From Picochlorum sp. 'celeri' (taxonomy: Eukaryota; Chlorophyta; Trebouxiophyceae): a DNA stretch of 64,000 bases. The stretch is from contig JAACMV010000007.1 in NCBI GenBank assembly GCA_010909725.1, forward strand, positions 682,001 through 746,000. The letters run 5' to 3'. This document shows positions 30,901 to 40,768 of this stretch, in pieces; the first letter of the stretch is position 1; every line of letters begins with the position of its first letter. The notes beneath the pieces are model-generated. The model did not search any database and had not been told where the DNA came from. It saw only the letters and a program-made list of their open reading frames with translations. The translations under genes were made by a program, and so were the position numbers.

Positions 30901-33253
30901 TTAGGAAGATATTGGGTGCGATTTCGACAATGCGAGCGCTCTCACCTTGTCAGAGAGGGAGGAATCCACACACGATTCTTCGCTTTTCAGTTCTTCAATC
31001 ACCTGTTTGTGGAGGTCTTCGAGATGTGTTGCATCTTCCTCCTCCAAATATTCTTTCAATGACTGAATAGCCGGTGCTAATGATTTTCCAGGAAGGCTGA
31101 CGCATGCTTTCATGTGAGTGAGAATAAGGAGTGGGACTGCTGCTGCCAAGAGGACTGGGCCTGCATCTGCTCCCTCTACTTGGGCAGACAGACTGTCTTT
31201 CTGCTGAGCTGCAAGGCTGGACTCGGTCTTTTTATCAAGCGGCTTTAATCTAATTCCGGATTCTTCTGCTGCCTCGAGAAGCTGCTTTTGGAAATCTTCC
31301 ATCATAGTTTGATTGCTTCGCGTGGCACTGACAACATCTGAGAGTGCTTTTGAAAGGGCACTTGGGCATTGTTGAATGATGGCATTTCGTTCGGCCTGCT
31401 CCAAATGCCTCTTCACGGAATTCTTTGCACTTATTTCTTCCTCATCCTGCTGCGACATGTCAGCTGAGAGGAAATGGAGCAATGCATCACTGCATGCAGA
31501 TCCTAGAGTCTTTATCAGATGGCGCTCAGCAGATGTTCTCTGCACCTCGTCCGTCTCAAAGAGCACCTCAACACCTTTGGAGAAGTTTTGAAGAGAATAA
31601 AATGTGCTCTGAAGAAGTGATGTCGCGTGTTCTTTCAGTTCACGGCGGCGAGATGCTCCTGCTGTGAAAATTTCATTTGCAGCCTTGTCATAGGCAGCTG
31701 AGACAACTGGAAGCATCTTGGCAGCCAGTGCAGATAGGAATTCCTCATGATCTTCCATATCTGGATACATCCTACAAATTGATCCTATCACAAATGCTTT
31801 TGACTTGACCGCACTTGACGCCTCGTCCATCGTCGTCTGCTGCTGCTGTCGCTCAGCCCCTTTGGCCTTTTTCTTGCCCCGTCCTTTTCCCTTCTTCCCC
31901 TTGCCCATATCCCACGAGTCATCGTCCTCCTCAGTCTCCTCCACCGCACTCACCTTTTTGCCCTTTTTCTTTCCTGCCTTGGCAGATTTTCCAGATTCTG
32001 GTGGCACCTCCTTATTCACGGTGCTTGCAACATGTTCCTCTTTGGCACGTTTGGTTGCCTCTTGTCTCAAATTCTCGGAGATGTCCTCAATCATGCTGTG
32101 AGATACAACAATAGTATCGCAGAATATATCTGTATGAGAGGAGATTCCAGATGAGGATGAATCTTTCTGCGCTTGTTGCAAGAGCCCACTCGCATCCTCT
32201 GCAGAGAAATCAATAGGTACGGCGTCCAACACATTGCAAAAGCCTTCCTCTTGAACGCGCTCCTCCACATCCGGAATCAGTGAATGAACGAGCTGGGGAG
32301 ATACATACACAGTATCAAGCAAAATTGTATCAGGGTCCATGCCTTTCATGTACGCATCGATTGTATCCGTAACACCATGCTTTTTGGCATATTCTTTGCT
32401 CACATAATGATTCTGAGAATAGAACGAACTCACAGCTTCCTGCTGCGCCTGCAAATGTGCATGAGGTATCCAGCTACCAGAAACAATCTTTCCTTTTAAA
32501 CTCTCCGCAGCAATCACCTCGTCAACCAAACCAGGAAAGAATGCTGCAGGGCCTTCCACACCAAAATCCTGTTTCAATACACTCATCTGCACTGGTTGCA
32601 GTGCTCCACGGAGCGCTCCACGAATCTGACATCTGACTCGGGTTATATACGCATCCGTATATAGCACAATACCATCCATTTTACCGTGGATTATAGTCCC
32701 TAAAGCCTTTGTCACCTCGCTACTCAACATGTCCATTGACAGCCCATGAGACCTGGCAACATCACTCAATGGCAGGACCCCAGCGGACTGCAATTTTTCT
32801 TCAATCTCGTTTGCAAGATCTTTAAAGTATGACAGTGAAAAAATTTCACCCTGTGCCAAGGTAATACGAGAAGAATGCTCTTTCGCCAGCCTCTCAGCAG
32901 CTGCTTGGCAGTGCCCCAAATCCATCCCAAGCAATGCTGGAACATCCACCAAGGCAAGCCTTCCACCATGTTCCTCCACAATATCACGCAGCTCGGTCAC
33001 AAGCTTATCCTTAGTGACATACTCCCTTCCATTTGATGTATATAGCAACTCATTACCGATAAATCCCAGTTCCTTGAGTTTGATTATCAGTTCAACTGTG
33101 TTTCTCTCTGACAGTGAAATCTGCAAGCAAAGGAAACGCATCGATCATGGTCAACTGTGACATACTGCATTACAACAAATTGACACATACCGATACTTTC
33201 TTCTGCTGAACAGCCTCCAGGCCACTCAGAAGATCGTCGAGTGAGAGATCCAT
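30901..33253 (-). CDS. UFL1: UFM1-protein E3 ligase
   Basis: Exons 33253..33191 and 33120..30901 (70-nt intron, GTATGT...TTGCAG) give 760 residues. The N-terminal winged-helix region has SERNTVELIIKLKELG, then DGRE-like GREYVTKDKL and GGRLALVDVPALLGMDL. LAQGEIFSLSYFKDLANEIEEKLQ and VTKALGTIIHGKMDGIVLYTDAYITRVRCQIRGALRGAL match UFL1, with a Lys-rich linker (residues about 400-445) before the helical C-terminal half. UFL1, with DDRGK1 and CDK5RAP3, transfers UFM1 to ribosomal protein uL24 at the ER in ribosome-associated quality control. Its presence implies the algal UFM1 pathway is retained. Confidence 0.87.
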
Positions 33254-33495
33254 GACTGAAATTTAGAAATACCAATTACAGCACCCACATCAGCACATAC
33301 GCCACTATCTGGCTAGAAATACATCAGATACATATACACTACCCTGCAGGGTGTCTAATACAGACATCTTGAATCATTGCTGATTCATTTTTGATTGAAA
33401 ATTCGATTTAAGAAAAGCATCGTCATTCGAATTAGTTCGCGCATTCCTCAACAACGTGGTCATTCATAAAATGATACATATAAATTAAGAATGGA

Positions 33496-34533
33496 ATGAA
33501 GACTCGGGGAAAGGGACAAGAGAATCTCTCAACGGCAGAGAGGGCTCTGCAGGAAAAGTTCAAGATAATCAAACAGAGAAGAGCTTTGCAAGTACGTTTC
33601 TCTGTTCCTCTACACGAAAGACACCGTTATGTGTCTCAAATATATTCACTCGATGCTGCTGTTTATGACGCAACGCATCATAGATATCTTGTTTTGCTGT
33701 AGATTGACAGAGAAAGGAGAGCCCAGGAACGTCGAGATGCTGACCGATTGGCCAATCCTTTAGACACAATACAAGATGCCGACGCCGCGCGGCAGGAGGC
33801 AATTAGAATTATACGAGCTCGTCGGTTGGCTGCAACACATCACGGCGGGGTGTCGAAACCAGATGGGCAGAGGGCTTTGAAAATAAAGATCAAAATAAAG
33901 ATCAAATTGACAGTTGGGGGACAGCAGCAGTCCACAGAAGGTTCCAAGGCTAAAGCCGCGTCTGTTCAACGCGAGCCAGTTTCACATGCTGGTGAAGAGA
34001 AGAAAAAAGTGGAGAGGAAGAAGCCACACATTGTCAAGAGGAAGCATCACGTACCATCACAAGAGCAGCAGCAAGAGCAGGAGCAGCAGCAGCCCCTGCC
34101 TCCAACCCCTACGTTATTCATCAGTAATCTACCAGACTATTATACATCAGACAACATATACGAGTATTTTACGATGGAGTATAATCTGCCGGTAACGGAT
34201 GTTCGAATCTACGAAGGGCATTGTTCGGGACTGGTGACATTTCCCTCTTTCCAAGATGCTCAAGCACTCTTGGACTTTCAGCAGAGCCAACCACTCGTCT
34301 TGGAGGATAGAAACATCATCGTATCATGGGCAAATGCCGAAGACTTGCAGCAGCATTACGAGCTACCGGTGGATCCGAGAGCACGGAATCATAGAGCGGC
34401 GCATGTGGAAGAACGAGCGCAGCGTGTTGCCAGTCAGATGAGACAACATGACATTCACCAGCCAGAGATGGGTGATGATGCTGACGACGAAGCTCCCTCT
34501 GGAAGACACGTCGTCTCATATGATGATTTATAA
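33496..34533 (+). CDS. RRM-domain RNA-binding protein, one intron
   Basis: Exons 33496..33591 and 33703..34533 (111-nt intron, GTACGT...CTGTAG) give 308 residues. A charged helical N-terminus (ERALQEKFKIIKQRRALQ and RERRAQERRDADRLANPLD) is followed by a basic, Gln-rich linker with an IKIKIKIKL repeat. A single C-terminal RRM follows: RNP2 is LFISNL, RNP1 is CSGLVTF, ending IIVSWANAE. The N-terminal ALQEKF..I motif followed much later by one RRM is reminiscent of NELF-E, but I would not name it so without a profile search. It should bind mRNA or another RNA, probably in the nucleus. Confidence 0.7.
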
Positions 34534-34594
34534 GCACTTTTTCTGTTTGTATAGTACATGATTAGAATTGAAAAGAGAATTACAGGACGAGGTA

Positions 34595-34954
34595 TTATCG
34601 ATGGGATGTTCCAAACTGGTCAAAAAAACCCTTTTCAATCCCAACAGCAGCCCCCTTCTCTTCAGTACACGCCTTCTTCTGCATACACTGATCTTTCAGC
34701 GCTCTACCATATTCATACCTCCTCTTTCGAGCATTCTCCTCGTGCTCCTCATACAAGGAATCAATGCGCTGCCATGTTATACACCACTCCTCATCTTCTT
34801 CCTGCCTGGCTCTACTCGCATGGACTTCCTTCTGCCGTCTCTCGTATACTTGCCTCGCCAATCCATCCATATCAATACCAATCTGTCTTTGTTTTTCATT
34901 CAGTATCACATTCAATCTCTGAGGATCATGCGGCGGAATGATCTTTTTACCCAT
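34595..34954 (-). CDS. Small RIB43A-like protein (possible truncated axonemal ribbon protein)
   Basis: 119 residues from the ATG at 34954. The N-terminal pattern RQIGIDMDGLARQVYERRQ followed by a charged coiled coil (EEDEEWCITWQRIDSLYEE, then ARKRRYEYGRALK) resembles the conserved start of RIB43A, a protein of the axonemal doublet microtubule ribbon. The very C-terminus FFDQFGTSHR resembles the end of that family, whereas full-length relatives are about 370 residues. So this looks like a RIB43A reduced to its two ends, or a distinct small coiled-coil protein. An extra 5' exon is possible. A flagellum-related role is inference. Confidence 0.4.
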   Translation of the reverse strand: MGKKIIPPHDPQRLNVILNEKQRQIGIDMDGLARQVYERRQKEVHASRARQEEDEEWCITWQRIDSLYEEHEENARKRRYEYGRALKDQCMQKKACTEEKGAAVGIEKGFFDQFGTSHR

Positions 34955-35368
34955 GACTGAGCACACAATACCTTGCTTGTATGTGGCAACTGACACACGT
35001 CAAAACCCCCGTCTTGGAATCAGTATCAACCACACACTAGTACGTATCAAATTATACAATATCATCTGTGTACTGATGTGTATTCCCTCGAGTAATTGAA
35101 TTTCCCGAGGGTTTGATAAAATCGATGTATTGTGCTCCTTCCCATGCATATGCAGCATGAAGCAAAACACATGCAAATGCATGTTGTCAAGTGAAGAGCA
35201 TGCCTAGTTTTTTATTACAGACAATTTCATATATTTCAAATATATACCTGCTACTAATAGATAAACGTGTTTGAATCGTTCCGTGTGCTATGTCGTCACC
35301 ACAAGAGCAGTCGTATGAAACTGTGACGATACACATGAATTACCGGTAATCATGTTCTGAACAACACT
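34955..35368. other. Divergent spacer, nothing recognised
   Basis: AT-rich promoter region between the RIB43A-like gene (minus) and the small lumen-type ORF (plus). Confidence 0.45.
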
Positions 35369-35818
35369 ATGTACTTTTATCAAGCTAGAATCTGTTCTGG
35401 GCGCAATTGGGGTGGGCTCCGTACAGCGTGCGTCCAAGTTCCGCAACGGCCCAGACATAAGACAGAGCCTTGTTCAGCGTGCCTCTTCCGGCGACAGTAC
35501 TCACATCGGATGGTCATGTCGCTCACGGCGGCAAAATGTACCCATGCAGTGTTGCGACGAGCAATGGCGTCGAGTCTTGTGGTACTTGTCTGCCTCAATA
35601 ACCTCTTTTGTTTTGTTGTGGCAGCAGAACCCACCGATGCAGGAGCACAGGCGTCGTCCCAAGACCACGTGAGCAGTGTCGTTAGATCTAAAAAGGCTCA
35701 CACCACACGTGACAAAGAGCTTGAGAAACGAGACATGGAGGAGCGAGAACGTCTCAAGAAGGAAAACCTTGAAAGAACACAGTCTCTTGTTCGAGACATG
35801 TGGCAATCTCTGGAATGA
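35369..35818 (+). CDS. Small protein with bipartite (lumen-type) targeting sequence, unknown
   Basis: 149 residues. The N-terminal half is basic and Cys/Arg-rich with few acidic residues. A twin-arginine-bearing hydrophobic stretch follows (LRRAMASSLVVLVCLNNLFCFVVAAEP), ending in an A-A-E cleavage-like site, the pattern of a thylakoid-lumen transit peptide of the Tat type. The mature part would be about 63 residues, strongly charged and helical (DKELEKRDMEERERLKKENL, then LVRDMWQSLE). I do not recognise it. It could be a small lumenal subunit, or the start could be at one of the internal ATGs. The 3' end is convergent with QCR10, stops 19 bp apart. Confidence 0.5.
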   Translation: MYFYQARICSGRNWGGLRTACVQVPQRPRHKTEPCSACLFRRQYSHRMVMSLTAAKCTHAVLRRAMASSLVVLVCLNNLFCFVVAAEPTDAGAQASSQDHVSSVVRSKKAHTTRDKELEKRDMEERERLKKENLERTQSLVRDMWQSLE

Positions 35819-35836
35819 TACTATGTTACATGTACA

Positions 35837-36140
35837 CTACGATTCTTGATCATCTCCTTCAGTATTGTCAAACAGGCTTTTAATGTAATCAAAAGGCTGT
35901 GTCATCCATAGGGCTGTCACAGCTGCAGTGGTACCCCAAAAGACACCAGACTGGACGTTGTTTGGAGTGATGAATTTCTTCAGTGTGCTCTGCATACAAA
36001 CAAATGGTTAATACTAATCGTATTGAATATGGTATATCATGGGTTCGAGGGACATCCAGGTGGGGTTCGAGAATGAACGATTTACGGATTCCCTCGAGAA
36101 TATAACACACACGTACAGGGATGATGCCTGTCTGAGTCAT
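35837..36140 (-). CDS. QCR10: Cytochrome bc1 complex subunit 10 (QCR10-type), one intron
   Basis: A 58-residue gene below most ORF cut-offs, built from exons 36140..36117 and 35989..35837 (127-nt intron, GTACGT...ATGCAG). The protein starts MTQTGIIP and continues STLKKFITPNNVQSG, then one membrane helix VFWGTTAAVTALWMTQPFDY and IKSLFDN. The WG..AA..A.W..QPF..IK pattern is that of the plant complex III subunit of about 6.5 kDa, which sits next to the Rieske protein in the inner mitochondrial membrane. The family is small and divergent, so confidence is below that for large proteins. Confidence 0.75.
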
Positions 36141-36475
36141 TTTGTCACGCAGAAGGAATAAATAAATCGAATGTAATGCAATATGAGGCAGATTCGCGTG
36201 TAGATTGGATAAGGGCCATCGTGGTCTTTGATGGTCATCTGCAGTCTGCAGACTCCTGGACTGGCCAATCTACAGGTTGGCCCAAACAGCGTCAATATTA
36301 CATGGATCTGCTTAGAAAGACGTGAATGATGCACATCCGTTGAATCGAGACGCATAGAATCATGGGCAAACACTCAATGTTGAATGAGTATCATGGGGTA
36401 CCCCTCACTCACCAAGGTTGGCCAGGAGGAGCCTGAATACAATGTCAGTATACATTTCCAATGCAGGGATATGGT
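36141..36475. other. Spacer between the H2B 3' end and QCR10
   Basis: Contains the QCR10 promoter region and an imperfect inverted repeat near 36262-36285 (TGGCCAA ... TTGGCCCA). No gene recognised. Confidence 0.45.
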
Positions 36476-36491
36476 GGTGTTGAATAACACC
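36476..36491 (-). promoter_or_regulatory. Histone H2B mRNA 3' stem-loop
   Basis: On the minus strand GGTGTT-ATTC-AACACC: 6-bp stem, 4-nt loop, starting 46 nt after the stop, flanked by ACT and ACC as at the other histone genes. It matches the replication-dependent histone stem-loop architecture bound by SLBP. Confidence 0.85.
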
Positions 36492-36537
36492 AGTTGATTG
36501 TTTTTTAAGAGTACTACTATGCTCATCAGCAATGCGC

Positions 36538-36958
36538 TTAGGCAGAGGTGAACTTGGTCACAGCCTTGGTTCCCTCAGACACGGCATGCTTGGCAAGCTC
36601 TCCTGGGAGGACCAAGCGCACAGCGGTCTGGATTTCGCGGGATGTCAAGGTTGGCTTCTTGTTGACGCGAGACAACTGCATCAGATGTATATAATACATG
36701 TATATCAGAGGACTGTTGAGTTGAGAATGTCATTCATGTCAAACCTTCACCTACCTGAGCAGCCTGGGAGGCAATCTTCTCGAACTGGTCAGCAATGAAA
36801 GAGTTCAAGATGGCCATGGCCTTGGAAGAGATTCCAGTGTCTGGGTGCACCTGCTTGAGCACCTTGAAGATGTAGAGCTTGTAGCTCTCCACTGACTTCT
36901 TGGCCTTCTTTCCGTCCTTGACGGTCTTTCCTGGTTTCTTAGCAGATGTTGGAGCCAT
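36538..36958 (-). CDS. H2B: Histone H2B, with one intron
   Basis: Exons 36958..36755 and 36675..36538 (79-nt intron, GTAGGT...ATGCAG) give 113 residues. Residues 21-113 are the conserved H2B fold: [20 protein letters not shown], then [21 protein letters not shown], then [20 protein letters not shown] and [20 protein letters not shown]. The N-terminal tail is short and Lys-rich. The intron falls after AAQ inside the histone fold, unusual for a gene that also keeps a 3' histone stem-loop. Transcribed divergently from H2A. Confidence 0.97.
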
Positions 36959-37276
36959 TGTAGTTGATATTTGTGATTCACTGAGTGATTACAAAATTAT
37001 TTGTTATGCGTAGACGTGGTTGCGAGGTGCTCTCAAGTTTCCTAGAATGCCGAGAGCGGTCATGGAATGGAGGAACGCGTCAGCGCCCGGGATGACCATA
37101 GACCCAGATATGTCAGATATCCGGTTGGACCCCACTCCCGGTCTCCGAGGCCTTGTTCGCATGCAATCGTCTCGAGGTCTGGTTACAAATTCGTTGCAAC
37201 TCCCGGCCGTTGGATACTATAAAAATAATCTCAACCACTTGTGTTTGAACCTATCAACTACTCACAACGTAACATC
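36959..37276. promoter_or_regulatory. H2B/H2A divergent promoter
   Basis: 318 bp shared between the two start codons. A TATA box (TATAAAAATA, 37218-37227) lies 49 nt before the H2A ATG. A CCGGTTGGACCCC element at 37131-37143 resembles CCGGTTGACCCT in the H3/H4 promoter (38689-38700). Confidence 0.6.
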
Positions 37277-37651
37277 ATGTCTGGACGTGGAAAAGGAAAG
37301 TCTTCTGGCAAGAAGTCTATGACCAAGTCAGCCAAGGCTGGGCTTCAGTTCCCAGTTGGTCGTGTGGCCAGATACCTCAAGAAGGGACGCTATGCTGAGA
37401 GAATTGGAGCTGGTGCCCCAGTGTACCTTGCTGCCGTCCTCGAGTACTTGGCTGCTGAGGTTCTCGAGCTTGCAGGTAACGCTGCTCGTGACAACAAGAA
37501 GACCAGAATTGTGCCAAGGCACATTCAGCTTGCTGTCAGAAACGATGAGGAGTTGAGCAAGCTCTTGGCTGGTGTCACCATTGCCGAGGGAGGTGTGTTG
37601 CCAAACATCCACGCTGTTCTTCTCCCAAAGAAGAGTGGAAAGAAGGAGTAA
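37277..37651 (+). CDS. H2A: Histone H2A
   Basis: 124 residues starting [13 protein letters not shown] at 37277; a longer upstream frame is 5' UTR read-through. The H2A fold is complete: [57 protein letters not shown] and [13 protein letters not shown]. The acidic-patch residues are present. The tail ends PKKSGKKE, with no SQEF motif, so it is a canonical H2A and not H2A.X. TATA box 49 nt upstream of the ATG; 3' stem-loop 45 nt after the stop. Confidence 0.97.
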   Translation: MSGRGKGKSSGKKSMTKSAKAGLQFPVGRVARYLKKGRYAERIGAGAPVYLAAVLEYLAAEVLELAGNAARDNKKTRIVPRHIQLAVRNDEELSKLLAGVTIAEGGVLPNIHAVLLPKKSGKKE

Positions 37652-37695
37652 ATCCTGCTGCTGCTTGCATACAACAACAATTCAAACAATCAACT

Positions 37696-37711
37696 GGTGT
37701 TATTCAACACC
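37696..37711 (+). promoter_or_regulatory. Histone H2A mRNA 3' stem-loop
   Basis: GGTGTT-ATTC-AACACC, preceded by ACT and followed by ACC; 45 nt after the H2A stop. Confidence 0.88.
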
Positions 37712-37951
37712 ACCATGCATTATTTTTGGAAACTTGTGTGCTTTTTCACACATAGTTGAATGAATGAATGAATGACTCACTCCACATGATATCAGAAATT
37801 CTGATTCAGAAACCTTGTTGTAAAATATTCAAATGTACATGAAGTGTATGTATGTTTTCCTTCCTTTTGTGGTGTTGCTCCGAGTGAGCATCCATCTTAT
37901 CGTAGAGATCATCTCTAAGAGAAGACAATATTTCCATGATCATAATATGGT

Positions 37952-37967
37952 GGTGTTGAATAACACC
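37952..37967 (-). promoter_or_regulatory. Histone H3 mRNA 3' stem-loop
   Basis: Minus-strand GGTGTT-ATTC-AACACC, identical to the H2A and H2B elements. It starts 101 nt after the H3 stop, about twice as far as in the other three genes. Confidence 0.85.
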
Positions 37968-38067
37968 AGTATGAATATAATTTGTCAAAAGTCAGTAATC
38001 TCTCGCTGGCATGACCAGCAGCAGACTGTCAATCTCCACCTCCAGAAGAAGAAAAGAAGAGAGAAGC

Positions 38068-39134
<1,067 letters not shown>

Positions 39135-39192
39135 ACGTCTCCGAGGCTTGTTCGTGCGAGTGCATTCTGCTCGACTCGACATTTCAAAAACT

Positions 39193-39209
39193 GGTGTTTA
39201 TTCAACACC
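39193..39209 (+). promoter_or_regulatory. Histone H4 mRNA 3' stem-loop with 5-nt loop
   Basis: GGTGTT-TATTC-AACACC: the same 6-bp stem and flanks as the other three genes, but one extra T enlarges the loop from four to five nucleotides. Confidence 0.8.
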
Positions 39210-39339
39210 ACCATTTGATTCTGGGAAATTTGTCCCCTCGGAAAATACCTTTCATATTTGGCATGGCATGCCCATGTTTGTACGCTTTGATGGATACGCT
39301 GACCAGAATTCTTGGACAGGCCAGGTGTCCAAGGAGCAA

Positions 39340-39717
39340 CTAGTGCTTTGCACAATCTTCTTCCTGCTGCTGCTGCTGCCCACTTGTCCGAACACAGTCT
39401 GGAGCAGGAGCTGTCCTAGGCAAATGGTTCCGATCGTACAAGAGGGAATTCGCGACATATTCATCATCCTCGTGATTCTTCCTGTCGGCATATTCACTCC
39501 ACCAGCTGCACCAGGCATAGTTCCACGTGTCACTGACAGTGTCGGTGAGAACAACTCAAACGCCCTGATGTGTCACATACCGTTTCAGCGACTCCTCATA
39601 CGCCTTCTTTTTATCTTCTACATTTCCATAAATTGCTTTAAGAGCCTCTTGGCTGAGAGACTCGTCATGCTTGCTCCCTTGTTCTGAATCTTTGGACGGG
39701 CACGGAATTGGAGTCAT
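39340..39717 (-). CDS. Small Trp-rich protein of unknown function, one intron
   Basis: Exons 39717..39581 and 39532..39340, with a 48-nt intron (GTATGT...CTGTCAG), the smallest in the window, give 109 residues. The helical N-terminal part (SQEALKAIYGNVEDKKKAYE) joins across the intron to a striking aromatic block DTWNYAWCSWWSEYADRKNH. A Gln/acidic tail follows. Frame and splice phase are consistent, and the aromatic block looks like a conserved structural core. I do not recognise the family. Targeting signals are not obvious; a small mitochondrial or nuclear factor is possible. Confidence 0.55.
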
Positions 39718-40103
39718 GGTCAAGTTTCTCGGATAGAGAACACTGCGTATATATTTGCTTGAACTTCGTCTCCGTAATGAAGTACTTGGGTATTTACAAT
39801 GATTTTGCACATGGGTATCTTCTAGCAAAAAAGAAGAACAAACTGGGTACCCATGGTTGGATTTTCTTATTGGCCGGTCAATACAACTGATTGAAAGGTC
39901 TGATGTCGTGATTCGTATTTCCTCCTCAATATGCAGGTTTCTGCACCGTCTCTTCCATTTTGAAAATGTACACAATTTTAGACTCGCGAAATATTTCACT
40001 GGAATCCCTTACCGGAGATCTTTGCCGGGTATATATCATGATATCATGCAATCATCCCCAGAAGAATTTTCTGGGGAAGGACAGCCAGCAACACCACTAG
40101 ACC
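39718..40103. other. Divergent spacer, nothing recognised
   Basis: Promoter region between the Trp-rich orphan (minus) and the J-protein (plus); AT-rich with a small palindrome ATATCATGATAT near 40035. Confidence 0.45.
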
Positions 40104-40739
40104 ATGGAGGAAAAGTCATTCTATGAGATTCTAGGCGTTGATCAGGCAGCATCACAGCAAGAAATTAGGTCTGCGTTTCAGGCAAGAGCCTTTGAGCTTC
40201 ATCCGGATTCACGAGATGGAAGGGATGAGACTCCAGCAGCTGCAAAGGAAGCTTTTCAAAAGGTGGTTGAGGCATATCATGTACTACGTGATCCACAAAG
40301 GAGAAAAAAGTACGATGTATCCCGTCGTCATACATCTCGGAAAACAATATGGGATGTCCACGTGGACGAAGATGAGGATATTGTTTGGAAACACAAGAGG
40401 GAAACAGTTGATGAGTGGTTTGAGAAGGCATCACGGGGATTTCGCCAATATGCTCGAGATGCTGAGAGGCTGCGACGAGAAAGAGATAAAGCAACATGGA
40501 AATCGCATCATGAGGCATGGATGGAGGAGAAAAAAGAAGCTGTTAAAGTCAAAGAGCGCTTTGAAAGATCAATCTACAATAGCTCCATTGCACGGGATAT
40601 GAGGAGGTTGCAAACCATTAAAAAGTTTTGGCACTCACACCGAGGTATTTTATGGCAAGATGTTGTCATTGGAGGAGTACTATTGACCTTGACAGGAGGA
40701 GCCTTGTATGAAGGAATGGGTCTTGTCAACAGCAGATGA
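40104..40739 (+). CDS. J-domain protein with C-terminal membrane anchor
   Basis: 211 residues. The J domain spans about 4-70: FYEILGVDQAASQQEIRSAF, the HPD motif in ELHPDSRDG, then FQKVVEAYHVLRDPQRRKKYD. A charged coiled-coil middle (DAERLRRERDKATWKSHHEAW) leads to one hydrophobic C-terminal helix (DVVIGGVLLTLTGGALYEG). It would recruit and stimulate an Hsp70 at a membrane. With no clear transit peptide before the J domain it is probably tail-anchored with the J domain in the cytosol; mitochondrial or plastid outer membrane and ER are all possible. Confidence 0.85.
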   Translation: MEEKSFYEILGVDQAASQQEIRSAFQARAFELHPDSRDGRDETPAAAKEAFQKVVEAYHVLRDPQRRKKYDVSRRHTSRKTIWDVHVDEDEDIVWKHKRETVDEWFEKASRGFRQYARDAERLRRERDKATWKSHHEAWMEEKKEAVKVKERFERSIYNSSIARDMRRLQTIKKFWHSHRGILWQDVVIGGVLLTLTGGALYEGMGLVNSR

Positions 40740-40768
40740 CAGCATCTTGAATGAATGTATTGAATTGA

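Larger units (their letters stand above)
37652..38067. other. Convergent 3' region of H2A and H3
   Basis: Contains the two histone stem-loops (37696-37711 plus strand, 37952-37967 minus strand) and a GAATG microsatellite near 37757-37772. No gene. Confidence 0.6.

Noticed and set aside
33496..34533. Naming the RRM gene NELF-E
   Set aside because: Only a short N-terminal similarity and a generic RRM; green plants are generally thought to lack NELF, so a profile search would be needed.
36045..36072. GGTTCGAG repeats resembling tRNA B-boxes
   Set aside because: They lie inside the QCR10 intron and no cloverleaf could be built.
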